46,548 bases of DNA from Acidobacteriota bacterium (GCA_003223215.1 QHYH01000121.1:1-46548), one strand, 5' to 3'; positions 17,417 to 26,714 are shown, numbered from the stretch's first letter. The notes: a model not told the origin generated them from the letters alone. Translations and numbers: made by a program.

Positions 17417-17542
17417 CCCTCACCCTTAGCCTCCAGCCCCTCAGTCTCACTCGTTAGCGGGCCAGCGCCGAAGTGCGCGTAAGGGACACTAAACGCGGCA
17501 TCGAGTTGGTCTTGTCCGGCTCGTTCGCACCTATGGACATTA

Positions 17543-17585
17543 CAAAGGAGAAGTGATAGCTTCCTTTGCAGTGTGCAAAGGAAGG
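17543..17585 (+). promoter_or_regulatory. padR leader: long dyad that contains the ribosome binding site, with an alternative partner
   Basis: CTTCCTTTGCA (17560-17570) and TGCAAAGGAAG (17574-17584) are perfect 11-bp arms around GTG. The right arm contains the AAAGGAAGG binding site of padR, 5 bases before ATG 17591. A third element, CAAAGGA (17543-17549), can pair with TCCTTTG (17562-17568) instead. In DNA this is a good PadR operator; in RNA it would be a hairpin that hides or frees the binding site. Confidence 0.65.
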
Positions 17586-17590
17586 ATTCC

Positions 17591-17938
17591 ATGACCGATG
17601 CAAAAAAGGCGGAAGTCCTGCAAGGGACGCTGGATCTGATGATTCTGAAGACGCTCGATGCGTTAGGGCCGCAACATGGGTTTGGGATAGCTCGGCGGAT
17701 CGAGCAGGTTAGCCGCGATGTGCTGCAGTTGAACGAGGGCACGGTGTATACGTCGTTGCTGCGGCTGATGCAGCAAGGGTGGATCACCGCGGAGTGGGGA
17801 ATCTCCGACAATAATCGCAAGGCCAAGTTTTACTCGATCACCGCGCGAGGCAAGAAGCAGCTTGCCGTGGAGACCGAGAATTGGCAGCGGATCTCCGGGG
17901 TGGTGGGGCGCCTGCTGCGATTGGAAGGAGAGAGGTAG
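17591..17938 (+). CDS. PadR-family transcriptional regulator
   Basis: The 115 residues match PadR: LQGTLDLMILKTLDALGPQH, GFGIARRIEQVSRDVLQLNE, GTVYTSLLRLMQQGWITAEW as the recognition helix and wing, then KAKFYSITARGKKQLAVETE. This short form, with one C-terminal helix for dimerisation, is the type found in front of ADOP permeases in Acidobacteriota, where it is taken to sense a compound exported or signalled by the permease. The permease gene begins 2 bases after its stop, so they form one operon. Self-regulation via the leader dyad is likely. Confidence 0.93.
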   Translation: MTDAKKAEVLQGTLDLMILKTLDALGPQHGFGIARRIEQVSRDVLQLNEGTVYTSLLRLMQQGWITAEWGISDNNRKAKFYSITARGKKQLAVETENWQRISGVVGRLLRLEGER

Positions 17939-17940
17939 CC

Positions 17941-20621
17941 ATGGACAACGTGCGGATTTCCAGGCTACGGGCGTTTGCGGCGAGGTTACGCGGACTCTTC
18001 GATGTGCAAAAGCGAGACAACGACTTTGGCGAAGAGGTGAAAGTGCATCTGCAGTTGCTGGTGGATCGCTTTGTGACGCAAGGAATGTCGCGGGAGGAGG
18101 CCGCCGAGGCGGCGCGACGTCAGTTCGGGAATACGACAATTTTGCAGGAAGACCGGAGGGAACTGAGGACCTTCGTATCGGTAGAGGATCTCGGCCGCGA
18201 CGTACGCTACGCGCTGCGCAGCCTCGCCCGAAGCCGTGCATTTGCCGCGGTAGCCATCGCGACGCTGGGATTAGCGATCGGCGCCTCGACCGCGATTTTC
18301 AGCGTGATCGAAAATGTGTTGCTGGAGCCGTTCCCTTATAAGGGTGCGAGCCGCATGGTATTTCTGCGGATTCACGATACCACCCGGGGGGAGGAAGGGG
18401 ACCGTCAGGGATACACATCAAATGAATTTCTGGAATTTGACCAGCAGAACCACGTATTTGACGCCGTCATCGCGGCTTCTGACGATCCCGTGCTCTATAA
18501 GCAAGGAGAAGGCGTCGAGTTGCTTGATGGAGCGGACGTGACGCCGGGCACATTCGAATTCTTTGGTATGCCAGCTCTACACGGTCGTGTGCTGCAACCG
18601 GCAGATTACCAGCCGGGAGCGCCGCCGGTATTCGTGATGCGGCAGAAGACGTGGATGGAGCGTTTCAACGGCGATCCGGGAGTTTTGAACAAGACTTTTG
18701 TGCTGAATGGAACAGCACGAACGCTCATCGGAATCATGCCGCCGCGCTTTGGATGGTATGGGGCGGATGTTTGGATTCCGGAGACACCCATTCCGGGAGC
18801 GGCCATCGGCGGTGCGGGGTCAACGCGGCGCTGGTTTCTACTTTCTACTGGGGCGATTGAAGCCGGGCGTCTCCAAGCCGCAAGCTGCGGCGGATGCGAC
18901 GGTTATTGCCAACCAGCTGGCGAAAATCAATGCGCAGGACTATCCCGAGCACTTCCATGTGTTGGTTAAGGCGTTGGGGGATACGGTTATAGGGCGATTC
19001 GAATCGACGCTGTACACGATTCTAGCGGCGGTTGGACTGTTGCTTCTGATCGGCTGCGGCAACGTGGCGAATCTCATGCTGGCGCGAGCGACGTCACGAG
19101 AGAAGGAATTCGCCTTACGCGCGGTGTTGGGAGCCGGGCGCGCGCGACTGGTGCGACTCCTGCTGGTCGAGAGTCTCGTGTTAGCGATCGGTGGAGCGGC
19201 GCTGGGCGTGCTGATTGCATGGGGTGGATTGAAATTGATTGTGGCTGCAATGCCACAGAATTTTATCCCAGCGGAATCCGTCATTGAGCTGAACGCGCCG
19301 GTGATGGCTTTCACGTTGGCTGTGGCTGTCTTGATCGCCCTGACTTTCGGATTGGCGCCGGCGCTGCGGGCTGCGCGGCGCGATCTAAACGATCCACTAC
19401 GCGACAGCGGCAAGGGAGTGATCGGCGGACTTCGCACTGGCCGGATGCGCGATACCGTGGTGGTCGCGGAAGTCGCTGACGCTGCTGATCGGCGCGGGGC
19501 TCTTGATGCGGAGCTTTGCAGCGCTGCGCGAGGTGCATTTTGGACTGCAGGCGGACGACGTCTTACAGACACTATTGCTGTTGCCTGAGGATCGCTATAA
19601 AACGGCGACACAAGTCCGCGGGTTTTTCCAGCCGCTGCTTGCGCGCGTGAAGACCCTTCCCGGAGTCGTGGACGCGGCTGCATCAAGCACACTGCCACCG
19701 TCCGGCGGTGAGGACAGCACGATAGAGATCTCTGGCAAGTCCCACGAGCACGAATGGCACGCACTGGTACAACAAGTGAGCGAAGGATATTTCCGGGTGC
19801 TGCGGATCCCGTTCAAGGTGGGACGGTCATTCGCTGAAGAAGAAATCAACGACGCAAGAAAAGTGGCGGTGGTGAATGAGACGTTTGTATCCGGTTTCCT
19901 TCGCGGTGACGATCCGATGGGGCGTCGAATCAAGCTGGCGGGGCTAGGGACCCCTGCGGATCCGGTGAGCGAGCCCTCGTTTGAAATCGTGGGGGTGGTG
20001 GCGGACGTGACTAATAGCGGTCTCGAGGCTCCAGTTCAACCGGAAATCTGGATACCGTATACCGTCACAGGTTCGGGAACGCAGGTTCTGATGGTACGCT
20101 CGGAGCAAACGCCAATGTCGCTGATGAATGCCGTACGTCAGGCGGTTTGGGCGACCGATGTCGGAGTGGCTCTGGCTCTTCCGGGCGCACTGGAGGATCG
20201 CATCAGTCAACGGTTGTATGCGGGCCCCCGCTTTGCCTTCCTGCCGATGGCCATTTTTGGATGCCTTGGGCTGGTTCTTGTCACCGGGGGCGTTTATAGC
20301 GTTCTGGCCTACGCGACATCGCGCAAGACGCATGAGATCGGAATACGCATCGCGTTGGGTGCGGAGCGTGCCGACGTGCTTCGCTTGGTAGTAAGGGCGG
20401 GTTTGCGCCTGGTGACCGCCGGAGTCGGAATTGGATTGCTCGTGAGCCTGCTGCTGGGGCGTACAATCGAGGCGCAGCTGGCGCGTGGTGTGAAACCGTA
20501 CGATCCGGAGACCTTAGCCGGCACGACCCTGCTGTTGATAGTAACCGCTGCGTTGGCGTGCTGGGTTCCGGCGAGAAGAGCAGCGCGAGTAGACCCGATG
20601 GTGGCCCTGCGTTATGAATAG
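17941..20621 (+). pseudogene. ADOP-type ABC transporter permease, two frameshifts
   Basis: Three frames join to an 894-codon permease of normal ADOP length. The N-terminal cytoplasmic part (FGEEVKVHLQLLVDRFVTQG, then AARRQFGN) is specific to PadR-linked acidobacterial permeases, followed by VRYALRSLARSRAFAAVAIA and the first transmembrane helix, a MacB-type periplasmic domain, four-helix FtsX units (LAAVGLLLLIGCGNVANLML and FLPMAIFGCLGLVLVTGGVY) and the closing VPARRAARVDPMVALRYE. The first break is one extra base near 18834-18838 (expected FYFLLGRLKPGV), the second a loss of two bases, probably GC, near 19475 (expected EVALTLLIGAGLLMRSF). No ATPase gene is adjacent, as usual for these orphan permeases. 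As given, the gene cannot make a full protein. Confidence 0.82.
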
Positions 20622-21015
20622 GTGAGCAGCCTGAGGGCTGGAGTGCTTCGAGACGGACGCAACCCACATCCAAGACGACCCTATATCGACTCTCTTACAC
20701 GCTCGCTAAATCCTCGTTGCCGTCGCCCGGGTTGACATTTCCAATCACGCTTTGACGGCGGAATAGCCTCATGTTGCTCATGCCTGGAGCGCAGGTACGT
20801 GACTTCGGACAAGTAGTCGGCAATACGGACGGAATGGCGCAAACCGGCTCTTCTGCAGATTAGTTCCGGCTTGCCCCTCCGTTACGACGCGCAGCCTTTT
20901 GACTGGACTTGAAAATTCCTGCAGATTTTTTCAGTCTGTCGAATGGATCCATTCTCGCCCGTCATACGGATAGGCGCGGTAAACCCGGCGAGAGTTGCGC
21001 CAGAGGAGGAAACTC
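20622..21015. other. Intergenic between ADOP permease and YCII gene
   Basis: No gene, RNA or repeat is recognised. The promoter of the YCII-sigma operon should lie here; I see no ECF-type consensus that I can name with confidence. Confidence 0.5.
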
Positions 21016-21387
21016 ATGCAGTTTGCTCTGCTCATCTACCATTCACCGGAAGAGTTTGCCATGCGCAAGAACGACTATAGCGATCCTCATCTCGGCGCCT
21101 GGCGCGCTTACTACAAGGCGCTCGTGGAGGCCAAGGTCTACGTCGGCGCTAACGCACTGGAACTGCCCGAAACAGGAACGACGGTGCGCGTCAAGGAAGG
21201 AAAGCGGCGCGTGCAAGATGGCCCCTACGCCGATACGAAGGAGCAGCTGGCAGGATTCATCATCCTCGAACTCCCTTCCGTTGACGCTGCTCTCGAATGG
21301 GCCGCGCGATGCCCGGGAGCATCCATCGGCGCAGTGGAAGTCCGGCCGCTGGCGCCTGAAGCCATGCGGCGAGGGTTCACAGGGTGA
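21016..21387 (+). CDS. YCII-related (DGPF domain) protein
   Basis: ATG 21016 follows GAGGAGGA. The 123-residue alpha/beta protein begins MQFALLIYHSPEEF, continues with VRVKEGKRRVQDGPYADTKE (the DGPF/DGPY signature) and ends ASIGAVEVRPLAP. This dimeric ferredoxin-like fold is the constant companion of ECF42 sigma factors; its biochemical role is unknown. The sigma factor start overlaps its stop codon in a GTGA arrangement (21384-21387), so the two are translationally coupled. Confidence 0.92.
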   Translation: MQFALLIYHSPEEFAMRKNDYSDPHLGAWRAYYKALVEAKVYVGANALELPETGTTVRVKEGKRRVQDGPYADTKEQLAGFIILELPSVDAALEWAARCPGASIGAVEVRPLAPEAMRRGFTG

Positions 21388-22617
21388 ATGGAAGCAATCA
21401 AGAATATACGCACCGGACCATCGAGCGTGTGGCCCGGGAATCCTACGGCCGGCTGGTGGCCTATCTTTCCGTGCACACGCACGACTTGGCCAGCGCAGAG
21501 GACGCTCTCAGCAACGCACTAGTGTCGGCGCTCAACCATTGGCCGCAGGATGGGGTGCCTAAAAATCCGGAGGCGTGGTTGCTGACAGCGGCGCGCCATT
21601 CGCTCATTGATGTGATTCGTCACCAGAAGGTGGTATTGGAGAGCGAGCCAACGCTTAAGTTCCTCACAGAGAACTCCACGGAGACTACCTTGTCCACCCA
21701 ATTTCCTGATGAACGCCTCAAACTGCTTTTCGTCTGCGCTCACCCGGCGATCGACCCCGCGATGCACACACCGCTCATGCTGCAAACGGTCTTGGGTCTG
21801 GATGCAGCACGTATTGCCCAGGCCTTTCTCATCGCACCGAAAACCATGGGGCAACGCCTTTTTCGCGCGAAGACAAAAATCCGCAGTGGTGGCATTCCGT
21901 TCGAAATCCCGCCAGAGCGTGATCTGCCGGAGCGCCTTGACGCCGTGCTCGAAGCGATCTACGCCGCTTTCGGGCTCGGCTGGGACGACATGGCGGGGGC
22001 CGACCAGCGCGGGCGCGATCTGGCCGAGGAAGCGATGTGGCTCGCGCGCGTGCTTCTGCAGTTGATGCCCGGCGAAGCCGAAGTTCAAGGCCTGCTGGCC
22101 CTCATGCTGTATTGTGAAGCGCGCCGCGCTGCGCGAAGGGACGCCAAGGGACGCTACGTTCCCCTGTCCGAGCAAAACCCGAACCAATGGTCGCTTCCTT
22201 TTAATAGAGGAGGCGGAACACCATTTGGCGGAGGCTTTCAAGCATGGCCGCGTCGGACGATTTCAAGTTGAAGCTGCCATCCAATCCGTGCATGCGGAGC
22301 GCGCGCGCACCGGTCGGACCGACTGGACAGCAATCGTGCTGTTCTACGAACAACTGCTCAGGATATCGCCGGCGCTCGGCACACGAGCCGGATACGCCGC
22401 CGCGCTTGCGGAAGCAAACGGACCGGCAGCAGGACTCGCCGTTCTCGAATCGATTGACACGGAGGCCGTGTCCCATTATCAGCCGTACTGGGCGGTTCGC
22501 GCTCACCTCCTGCAGCGCCTCGGGAAGACTCGTGAGGCCACAGACGCCTACGACCGCGCCATCGGCCTGGCCGAAGATCCCGCCGTGAGAGAGTTCCTGC
22601 TTCACAAGCGCGGCTAA
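21384..22617 (+). pseudogene. ECF42-type RNA polymerase sigma factor, single-base frameshift
   Basis: From GTG 21384 the first frame has sigma region 2 (YGRLVAYLSVHTHDLASAED with ALVSALNHWPQDGVPKNPEA), region 4 (AARIAQAFLIAPKTMGQRLF) and the long ECF42 C-terminal extension (PERLDAVLEAIYAAFGLGWD, RDAKGRYVPLSEQNPNQWS). Frame is lost at the T4 run 22199-22202; with three T residues it continues LPLIEEAEHHLAEAFKHGRV and the TPR-like tail to 22617, giving 410 residues, the family norm. ECF42 proteins lack a membrane anti-sigma factor and are thought to be controlled through the C-terminal tail, which is what the lesion removes. The rest is undamaged, so a read error is possible. Confidence 0.85.
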
Positions 22618-23397
22618 TTACAGCAGCAATTTCGTTTCATTCACCCGGTCGACCGCAAATTGTAAGAACGCCACCGCATCCGCTTGCCGCTTCATCTCGT
22701 CGCCATACGCCCATTTCTCGGCTTCTTCGATCAAATTTTGCCACTGTGGATACGCTGCTTTGGCCCACTGACCAGCGACTTGTTTGGAACGCGGCTCGCC
22801 CTCAACAACTGTGTGCAGGATGCGGCACAAATTCAAAACGAGATACGACTGATAATGGCTATTTGAGAGCCACGCGCTGTCATAAATCTTCGGCATCCAT
22901 TCTTGGAACAAATCTCTCGCGCTGGCTTGCCGCACGTCATGTATGTCAATCGGCGGTATCAGCTCGTTGAAGGCAAGCCCCTCAAGCGCAATGCCATGCT
23001 GAGACAGAAGGTAATGATTGATGATCCATTCATTGCCAGCTGGCGCCTCGGCATACAAAGTGCCAAATCCCCACCACGGTCGCGGTTTTGCAGGAGGCCT
23101 CAATTCGCGCAGGAGTTCAAGAGGAACGTAGGAGCACTCAATCCGGTCCGCCCATTGCGGACAGCGTTGCTCTATGTTTTTGTGCAATTGTTCAACTAAT
23201 CCGAGTTCATCTGGCGTCAGTGGGCTCCGAACGACCGCCTGCAAATCTATGTCGCTTCTTTCCGGCACGAAATCTCCATAGGCCAGCGAGCCGGATAGAT
23301 ACAGCCCGACAATATTTTTGCCGAGCAAGCGCTTCACTCCCTCTACCCACTCGGTCAGCATTATATTGATCGCAGGATATGGAGTTGCGTCTTTCAT
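22618..23397 (-). CDS. Nucleotidyltransferase-fold protein, aminoglycoside 3''-adenylyltransferase-like
   Basis: About 259 residues from ATG 23397 (an upstream TTG at 23412 is also open). The catalytic motif LYLSGSLAYGDFVPERSDID, with two Asp in S-D-I-D, is the polymerase-beta nucleotidyltransferase core, and the helical C-terminus (YQSYLVLNLCRILHTVVEG) is that of AadA/DUF4111 proteins, where a Glu-containing helix supplies the catalytic base. Length and layout fit an ANT(3'')-like enzyme. Environmental members are distant from the resistance enzymes and their substrate is unproven. The gene is convergent with the sigma factor, and the two stop codons touch without any terminator space. Confidence 0.78.
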   Translation of the reverse strand: MKDATPYPAINIMLTEWVEGVKRLLGKNIVGLYLSGSLAYGDFVPERSDIDLQAVVRSPLTPDELGLVEQLHKNIEQRCPQWADRIECSYVPLELLRELRPPAKPRPWWGFGTLYAEAPAGNEWIINHYLLSQHGIALEGLAFNELIPPIDIHDVRQASARDLFQEWMPKIYDSAWLSNSHYQSYLVLNLCRILHTVVEGEPRSKQVAGQWAKAAYPQWQNLIEEAEKWAYGDEMKRQADAVAFLQFAVDRVNETKLLL

Positions 23398-23605
23398 CGC
23401 CCACTCTGTCAATAGTTGTTAATCCTGACGACTACATTTTACCCGGACTGAAGGAAGGTAAGTTCTGCGTTATCAGTGGGCTTCAGCCCGCAAGCCTCGG
23501 TTTTCCCTTTTTCCGGCTGATGTAGAAATGGCCGCACTCCACCCGTCATCCATACAGAGGCGGCTTAGCGGTCACGCTTCGCCACCCGCATCGAGAGGTG
23601 AGGCG

Positions 23606-23797
23606 ATGTGCCCATTCTGTTTAGCAAGCATGGGGCTGATCGTCGCCGGCGGAACTTCCGCCGGAGGACTGACGGTTCTGGCCGTGAAATTGTCTCGCAA
23701 GAAGAACAACGCGAAAGAAATTCCCAGCTCAAACTCAAACGAGAGGAGCAACGAAAATGAAAGCAGCAACGAAAATGTCAACCAGAACAGTCGATAA
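23606..23797 (+). CDS. Small CPFC membrane protein, hypothetical
   Basis: ATG 23606, with GAGAGGTGAGG upstream, gives 63 residues: MCPFCLASMGLIVAGGTSAG at the start, one hydrophobic helix through LTVLAVKL, then a Lys-rich stop-transfer and a tail made of Asn, Ser and Glu repeats. The CPFC thiol pair at the very N-terminus followed by a single helix is a pattern I have seen in other unnamed soil-bacterial proteins. Its last 41 bases overlap the start of the DUF899 gene, so they are probably made together. A membrane partner for thiol chemistry is a guess. Confidence 0.5.
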   Translation: MCPFCLASMGLIVAGGTSAGGLTVLAVKLSRKKNNAKEIPSSNSNERSNENESSNENVNQNSR

Positions 23798-24605
23798 CCC
23801 AAAAATCGTGTCGCGGGAGGAATGGCTCGTGGCGCGCAAAAAACTCCTGGCCCGCGAAAAGCAACTCACTCGCGAGCGCGATGCCGTCGCGGCGGAGCGC
23901 CGCCAACTACCCTGGGTCAAGGTCGAAAAGAACTACGTTTTCGATTCCCCCAGCGGCAAGAAAACGCTCGCCGATCTCTTCGACGGCAAAAGCCAACTCA
24001 TCGTCTATCACCTTATGTTCGGTCCGGAGTGGCAAGAAGCCTGCCCGAGCTGCTCCTTCAACATGGACCATACGGACCCAGCCCTTATGCACTTGGCACA
24101 ACGCGACGTCTCCTTCGCGGCAGTTTCCCGCGCGCCCATTTCCAAGATCGAAGCCTTCAAGAAGCGCATGGGATGGAAGTTCAACTGGGTCTCGTCCTAC
24201 GGAAGCGACTTCAACTACGACTACCACGTCTCCTTCAGGCCGGAGCAATTGGCCAAGGGCAAGGTCGAATTCAACTTTGAGCTCATGGAATTCCCCAGCG
24301 AGGAAGCGCCCGGAATCAGCGTCTTCTACAAGGACGAAGAAGGCAACATCTTCCACACCTATTCCGCCTACGCGCGCGGGACCGAGACCACGATGAACAC
24401 CTATAACTATCTGGACTACGTTCCCAAAGGCCGTGATGAAGATGGTCTTGCCTTCACCATGTCCTGGCTCCGCCATCACGATCGCTATGACACCGGCAAG
24501 TTGGCCGACGCGAATCTTCCCTACTGGCCCGCCGATGCTGTTCGGCAAGACCACGGAACCGCGCCTGGCGCGAGTCGCAACGGATCAGACGAAGCACGCC
24601 AATAA
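23757..24605 (+). CDS. DUF899 family thioredoxin-like protein (copy 1)
   Basis: The 282 residues match DUF899 throughout: KIVSREEWLVARKKLLAREK, a coiled N-terminal helix, RRQLPWVKVEKNYVF, the thioredoxin-fold strand LIVYHLMFGPEWQEACPSCS with a CPSC pair at residues 96-99, the VSRAPISKIEAFKKRMGWKF peroxiredoxin-like strand and a C-terminal GTETTMNTYNYLDYVPKGRD. The function of the family is not firmly known; the fold and CxxC suggest a thiol-dependent redox enzyme. Start may be ATG 23757 or ATG 23775. A second, divergent DUF899 copy lies at 25950. The gene overlaps the small CPFC gene and precedes HxlR. Confidence 0.88.
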   Translation: MKAATKMSTRTVDNPKIVSREEWLVARKKLLAREKQLTRERDAVAAERRQLPWVKVEKNYVFDSPSGKKTLADLFDGKSQLIVYHLMFGPEWQEACPSCSFNMDHTDPALMHLAQRDVSFAAVSRAPISKIEAFKKRMGWKFNWVSSYGSDFNYDYHVSFRPEQLAKGKVEFNFELMEFPSEEAPGISVFYKDEEGNIFHTYSAYARGTETTMNTYNYLDYVPKGRDEDGLAFTMSWLRHHDRYDTGKLADANLPYWPADAVRQDHGTAPGASRNGSDEARQ

Positions 24606-24609
24606 GGTC

Positions 24610-24627
24610 AGGTACACCGGTGTTCCT
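24610..24627. promoter_or_regulatory. Near-perfect 18-bp palindrome between DUF899 and hxlR
   Basis: ACACCGGTGT is a perfect 10-bp core; AGG and CCT flank it after one mismatched pair on each side. It lies 5 bases after the DUF899 stop and 113 before hxlR. It lacks a T run, so an operator is more likely than a terminator. Confidence 0.4.
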
Positions 24628-24740
24628 AATTGTGGTCGGCCCGCAAGTACTGGCAAGGTGAGACGGTGCCGAGCGCGAAAAAAGACGTGAGAGGCAAATT
24701 CGAAAGGTTGTCTCACCGGTTTCGCAGGAGGCATGGTCGT

Positions 24741-25085
24741 ATGAACATGATGCAACCATCGAAAGTGGTCTCTCCGATCTTCATCGGCAGGTGGACACCC
24801 AAGATTTTGTTTTCGCTGAAAGAGAGGCCTTATCGACACGGGCAGTTGCGCCGGCATCTCGGAGCCGTCTCGCAGCGCATGCTTACCAGAACTCTTCGCA
24901 ATCTCGAAGCCACAGGATTAATCGTCAGGCGGACGAGAGCGAAGGCCATGGCTGTCGAGTATTCCTTGACCAGGCTGGGAAAGACCATCATCGCCCCGCT
25001 CCGAGGCATGTGCCGCTGGGCCAAGCGATACCACAAGAGGATGACTGCTGATGTGCACCTTCCTGAAGGCTATGAGGTGCAATGA
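24741..25085 (+). CDS. HxlR-family transcriptional regulator
   Basis: ATG 24741 is chosen because AGGAGG ends 10 bases before it; a longer open frame upstream has no such site. The 114 residues have the HxlR winged helix: IGRWTPKILFSLKERPYRHG, QLRRHLGAVSQRMLTRTLRN as the recognition helix and LEATGLIVRRTRAKAMAVEY as the wing. HxlR proteins respond to aldehydes, quinones or disulfide stress; no conserved redox Cys near the N-terminus is seen here, so the signal is open. It stands before the SDR gene by 68 bases and likely controls the SDR and neighbouring DUF899 genes. Confidence 0.9.
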   Translation: MNMMQPSKVVSPIFIGRWTPKILFSLKERPYRHGQLRRHLGAVSQRMLTRTLRNLEATGLIVRRTRAKAMAVEYSLTRLGKTIIAPLRGMCRWAKRYHKRMTADVHLPEGYEVQ

Positions 25086-25153
25086 GTGAAATGGATTAGA
25101 GCTCGGGTTTTTTGCGGTTCTGAATTCAAAACGTGAGCTAAAAGGATAATGTC

Positions 25154-25882
25154 ATGAATATCGCAAATAAGTCGGTCTTGATTACCGGCGCTAACCGCGG
25201 CATTGGTCGCGCGCTTCTCAATGAAGCACTTCGGCGCGGAGCGAAAAAAGTATATGCGGGAACACGCAGCGCTCTGCAACATCCTGACAAACGCGTGACG
25301 CCCCTAACGCTCGACGTGACCAGCACTTCCCAAATTCGGCAAGCGGCCGACGAGATAAAAACCCTCGACGTGCTTATCAACAATGCCGGCATCGCGATCT
25401 ACGACGATCTGAGCAACCTGGAGGTGATTGAACAGCACCTGGCCGTCAACCTCCTCGGATTGTTAAAAGTCACGCGGGCGTTCCTGCCAGTGCTGAAACA
25501 CTCGAAGGGAGCCATCATCAACAACCTTTCCCTGGCAGGACTCGCGCCCTTGCCGGTCATTCCCTCCTACTCCCTTTCGAAGGCGGCCGCGCTCAACCTG
25601 ACGCAGTCGCTGAGAGCGCTCTTGGCGGGCCAAGGCGTGACGGTCCATGCCGTCGTTCTGGGCCCGCTTGACACCGATATGAACCGCGGCTTCAACATAC
25701 CGAAGGTGTCGCCGGAATCCGCGGCGCGGAACATCTTCGATGGGCTGGAGAAAGGCGAAGAGGATATCTTTCCCGATCCCACGTCTCTGTCCATCGCCGA
25801 GGGTTGGCGCGCAGGTGTAAGCAAGGCGCTCGAACGCCAATTCGCAGTGTTCGCGCCGCAGGCCGCGGCAAATGCGGGATGA
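25154..25882 (+). CDS. Short-chain dehydrogenase/reductase (SDR)
   Basis: The 242-residue protein has the classical SDR set: VLITGANRGIGRALL (NADP-type glycine loop), LDVLINNAGIA (NNAG), INNLSLAGL (Ser of the active site), and SYSLSKAAALNLTQSL (Tyr-x-x-x-Lys). The catalytic tetrad is complete, so it should be an active NAD(P)-dependent carbonyl or alcohol enzyme in the cytoplasm. The C-terminal part is typical of short bacterial SDRs found with HxlR or TetR regulators. Ribosome binding site AAAGGATAA lies before ATG. A second DUF899 gene follows after 67 bases. Confidence 0.92.
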   Translation: MNIANKSVLITGANRGIGRALLNEALRRGAKKVYAGTRSALQHPDKRVTPLTLDVTSTSQIRQAADEIKTLDVLINNAGIAIYDDLSNLEVIEQHLAVNLLGLLKVTRAFLPVLKHSKGAIINNLSLAGLAPLPVIPSYSLSKAAALNLTQSLRALLAGQGVTVHAVVLGPLDTDMNRGFNIPKVSPESAARNIFDGLEKGEEDIFPDPTSLSIAEGWRAGVSKALERQFAVFAPQAAANAG

Positions 25883-25949
25883 CGTTGCACATTGTACCCG
25901 AGAGAAAGGTTCCTTAAGAACACGAGCGAGGAGGCTAAAGGAGAGAACG

Positions 25950-26693
25950 ATGAAAGACATCATGAGATATGAACTTGGAGCACCCAAAATAGTCGATCGG
26001 AGCACCTTCCAGATCGAGCTGGACGCATTGCGGGTTCGAGAGAAGGCTCACACAAGAGAAGGCGACGCCATTGCGGCCGCCCGCCGACGCCTCCCCATGG
26101 TCGAGGTGGACGGTGCCACACCGCTCGTTGGCGAACGTGGCGCGCTGACACTATTGGACGCGTTTGAGGGACGCCGGATGCTCATCGCCTACTACTTCAT
26201 GTGGCACACCGGCCACCCTGCGCCGGAGCAGTGCGAGGGGTGCACCTGGGTTACATCGCAGGTCCACGAGCTGTCCTATATGCATTCTCGCGATGTCACC
26301 TTCGCCGTGTTTTGCCAAGGCCCGTACGAGGAGAGCGCCCGCTACCGCGACTTCATGGGCTGGGAGATGCCTTGGTATTCGGCCCAGGACTCGCTCGCCA
26401 CGCTCTTGGTTGGACGCCGGGTGGGCTGGATGCACATCGTCTGCTACCTGCGACAAGGATCCAAGGTCTTCGAGACTTACTGGACGACGATACGCGGCGT
26501 CGAGGCGATGGATAACAGCTACCGGTTGCTCGACTTAACCGTCTACGGGCGGCAGGAAACGTGGGAGGACTCGCCGACCGGCTGGCCGCAAGGGGACATT
26601 ATGGACACGCTGCGTACCAATGGACGTCCCACCTCCCAGTGGTCTCGCCTGAAGGCCGGGTATTCGGACGACCTGGGAACCGACAGGAGCTGA
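25950..26693 (+). CDS. DUF899 family thioredoxin-like protein (copy 2)
   Basis: ATG 25950 follows AAAGGAGAGA at good spacing; the open frame further upstream has no binding site. The 247 residues repeat the DUF899 order: DRSTFQIELDALRVREKAHT, RRRLPMVEVDG, MLIAYYFMWHTGHPAPEQCE with a CEGC pair at residues 95-98, the VTFAVFCQGPYEESARYRDF strand and a shortened C-terminus (GVEAMDNSYRLLDLTVYGRQ). It differs strongly from copy 1, so the two are old paralogues rather than a recent duplication. It probably shares the operon with the SDR. Confidence 0.86.
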   Translation: MKDIMRYELGAPKIVDRSTFQIELDALRVREKAHTREGDAIAAARRRLPMVEVDGATPLVGERGALTLLDAFEGRRMLIAYYFMWHTGHPAPEQCEGCTWVTSQVHELSYMHSRDVTFAVFCQGPYEESARYRDFMGWEMPWYSAQDSLATLLVGRRVGWMHIVCYLRQGSKVFETYWTTIRGVEAMDNSYRLLDLTVYGRQETWEDSPTGWPQGDIMDTLRTNGRPTSQWSRLKAGYSDDLGTDRS

Positions 26694-26714
26694 ACCGCGC
26701 CTACCCATACCTCG

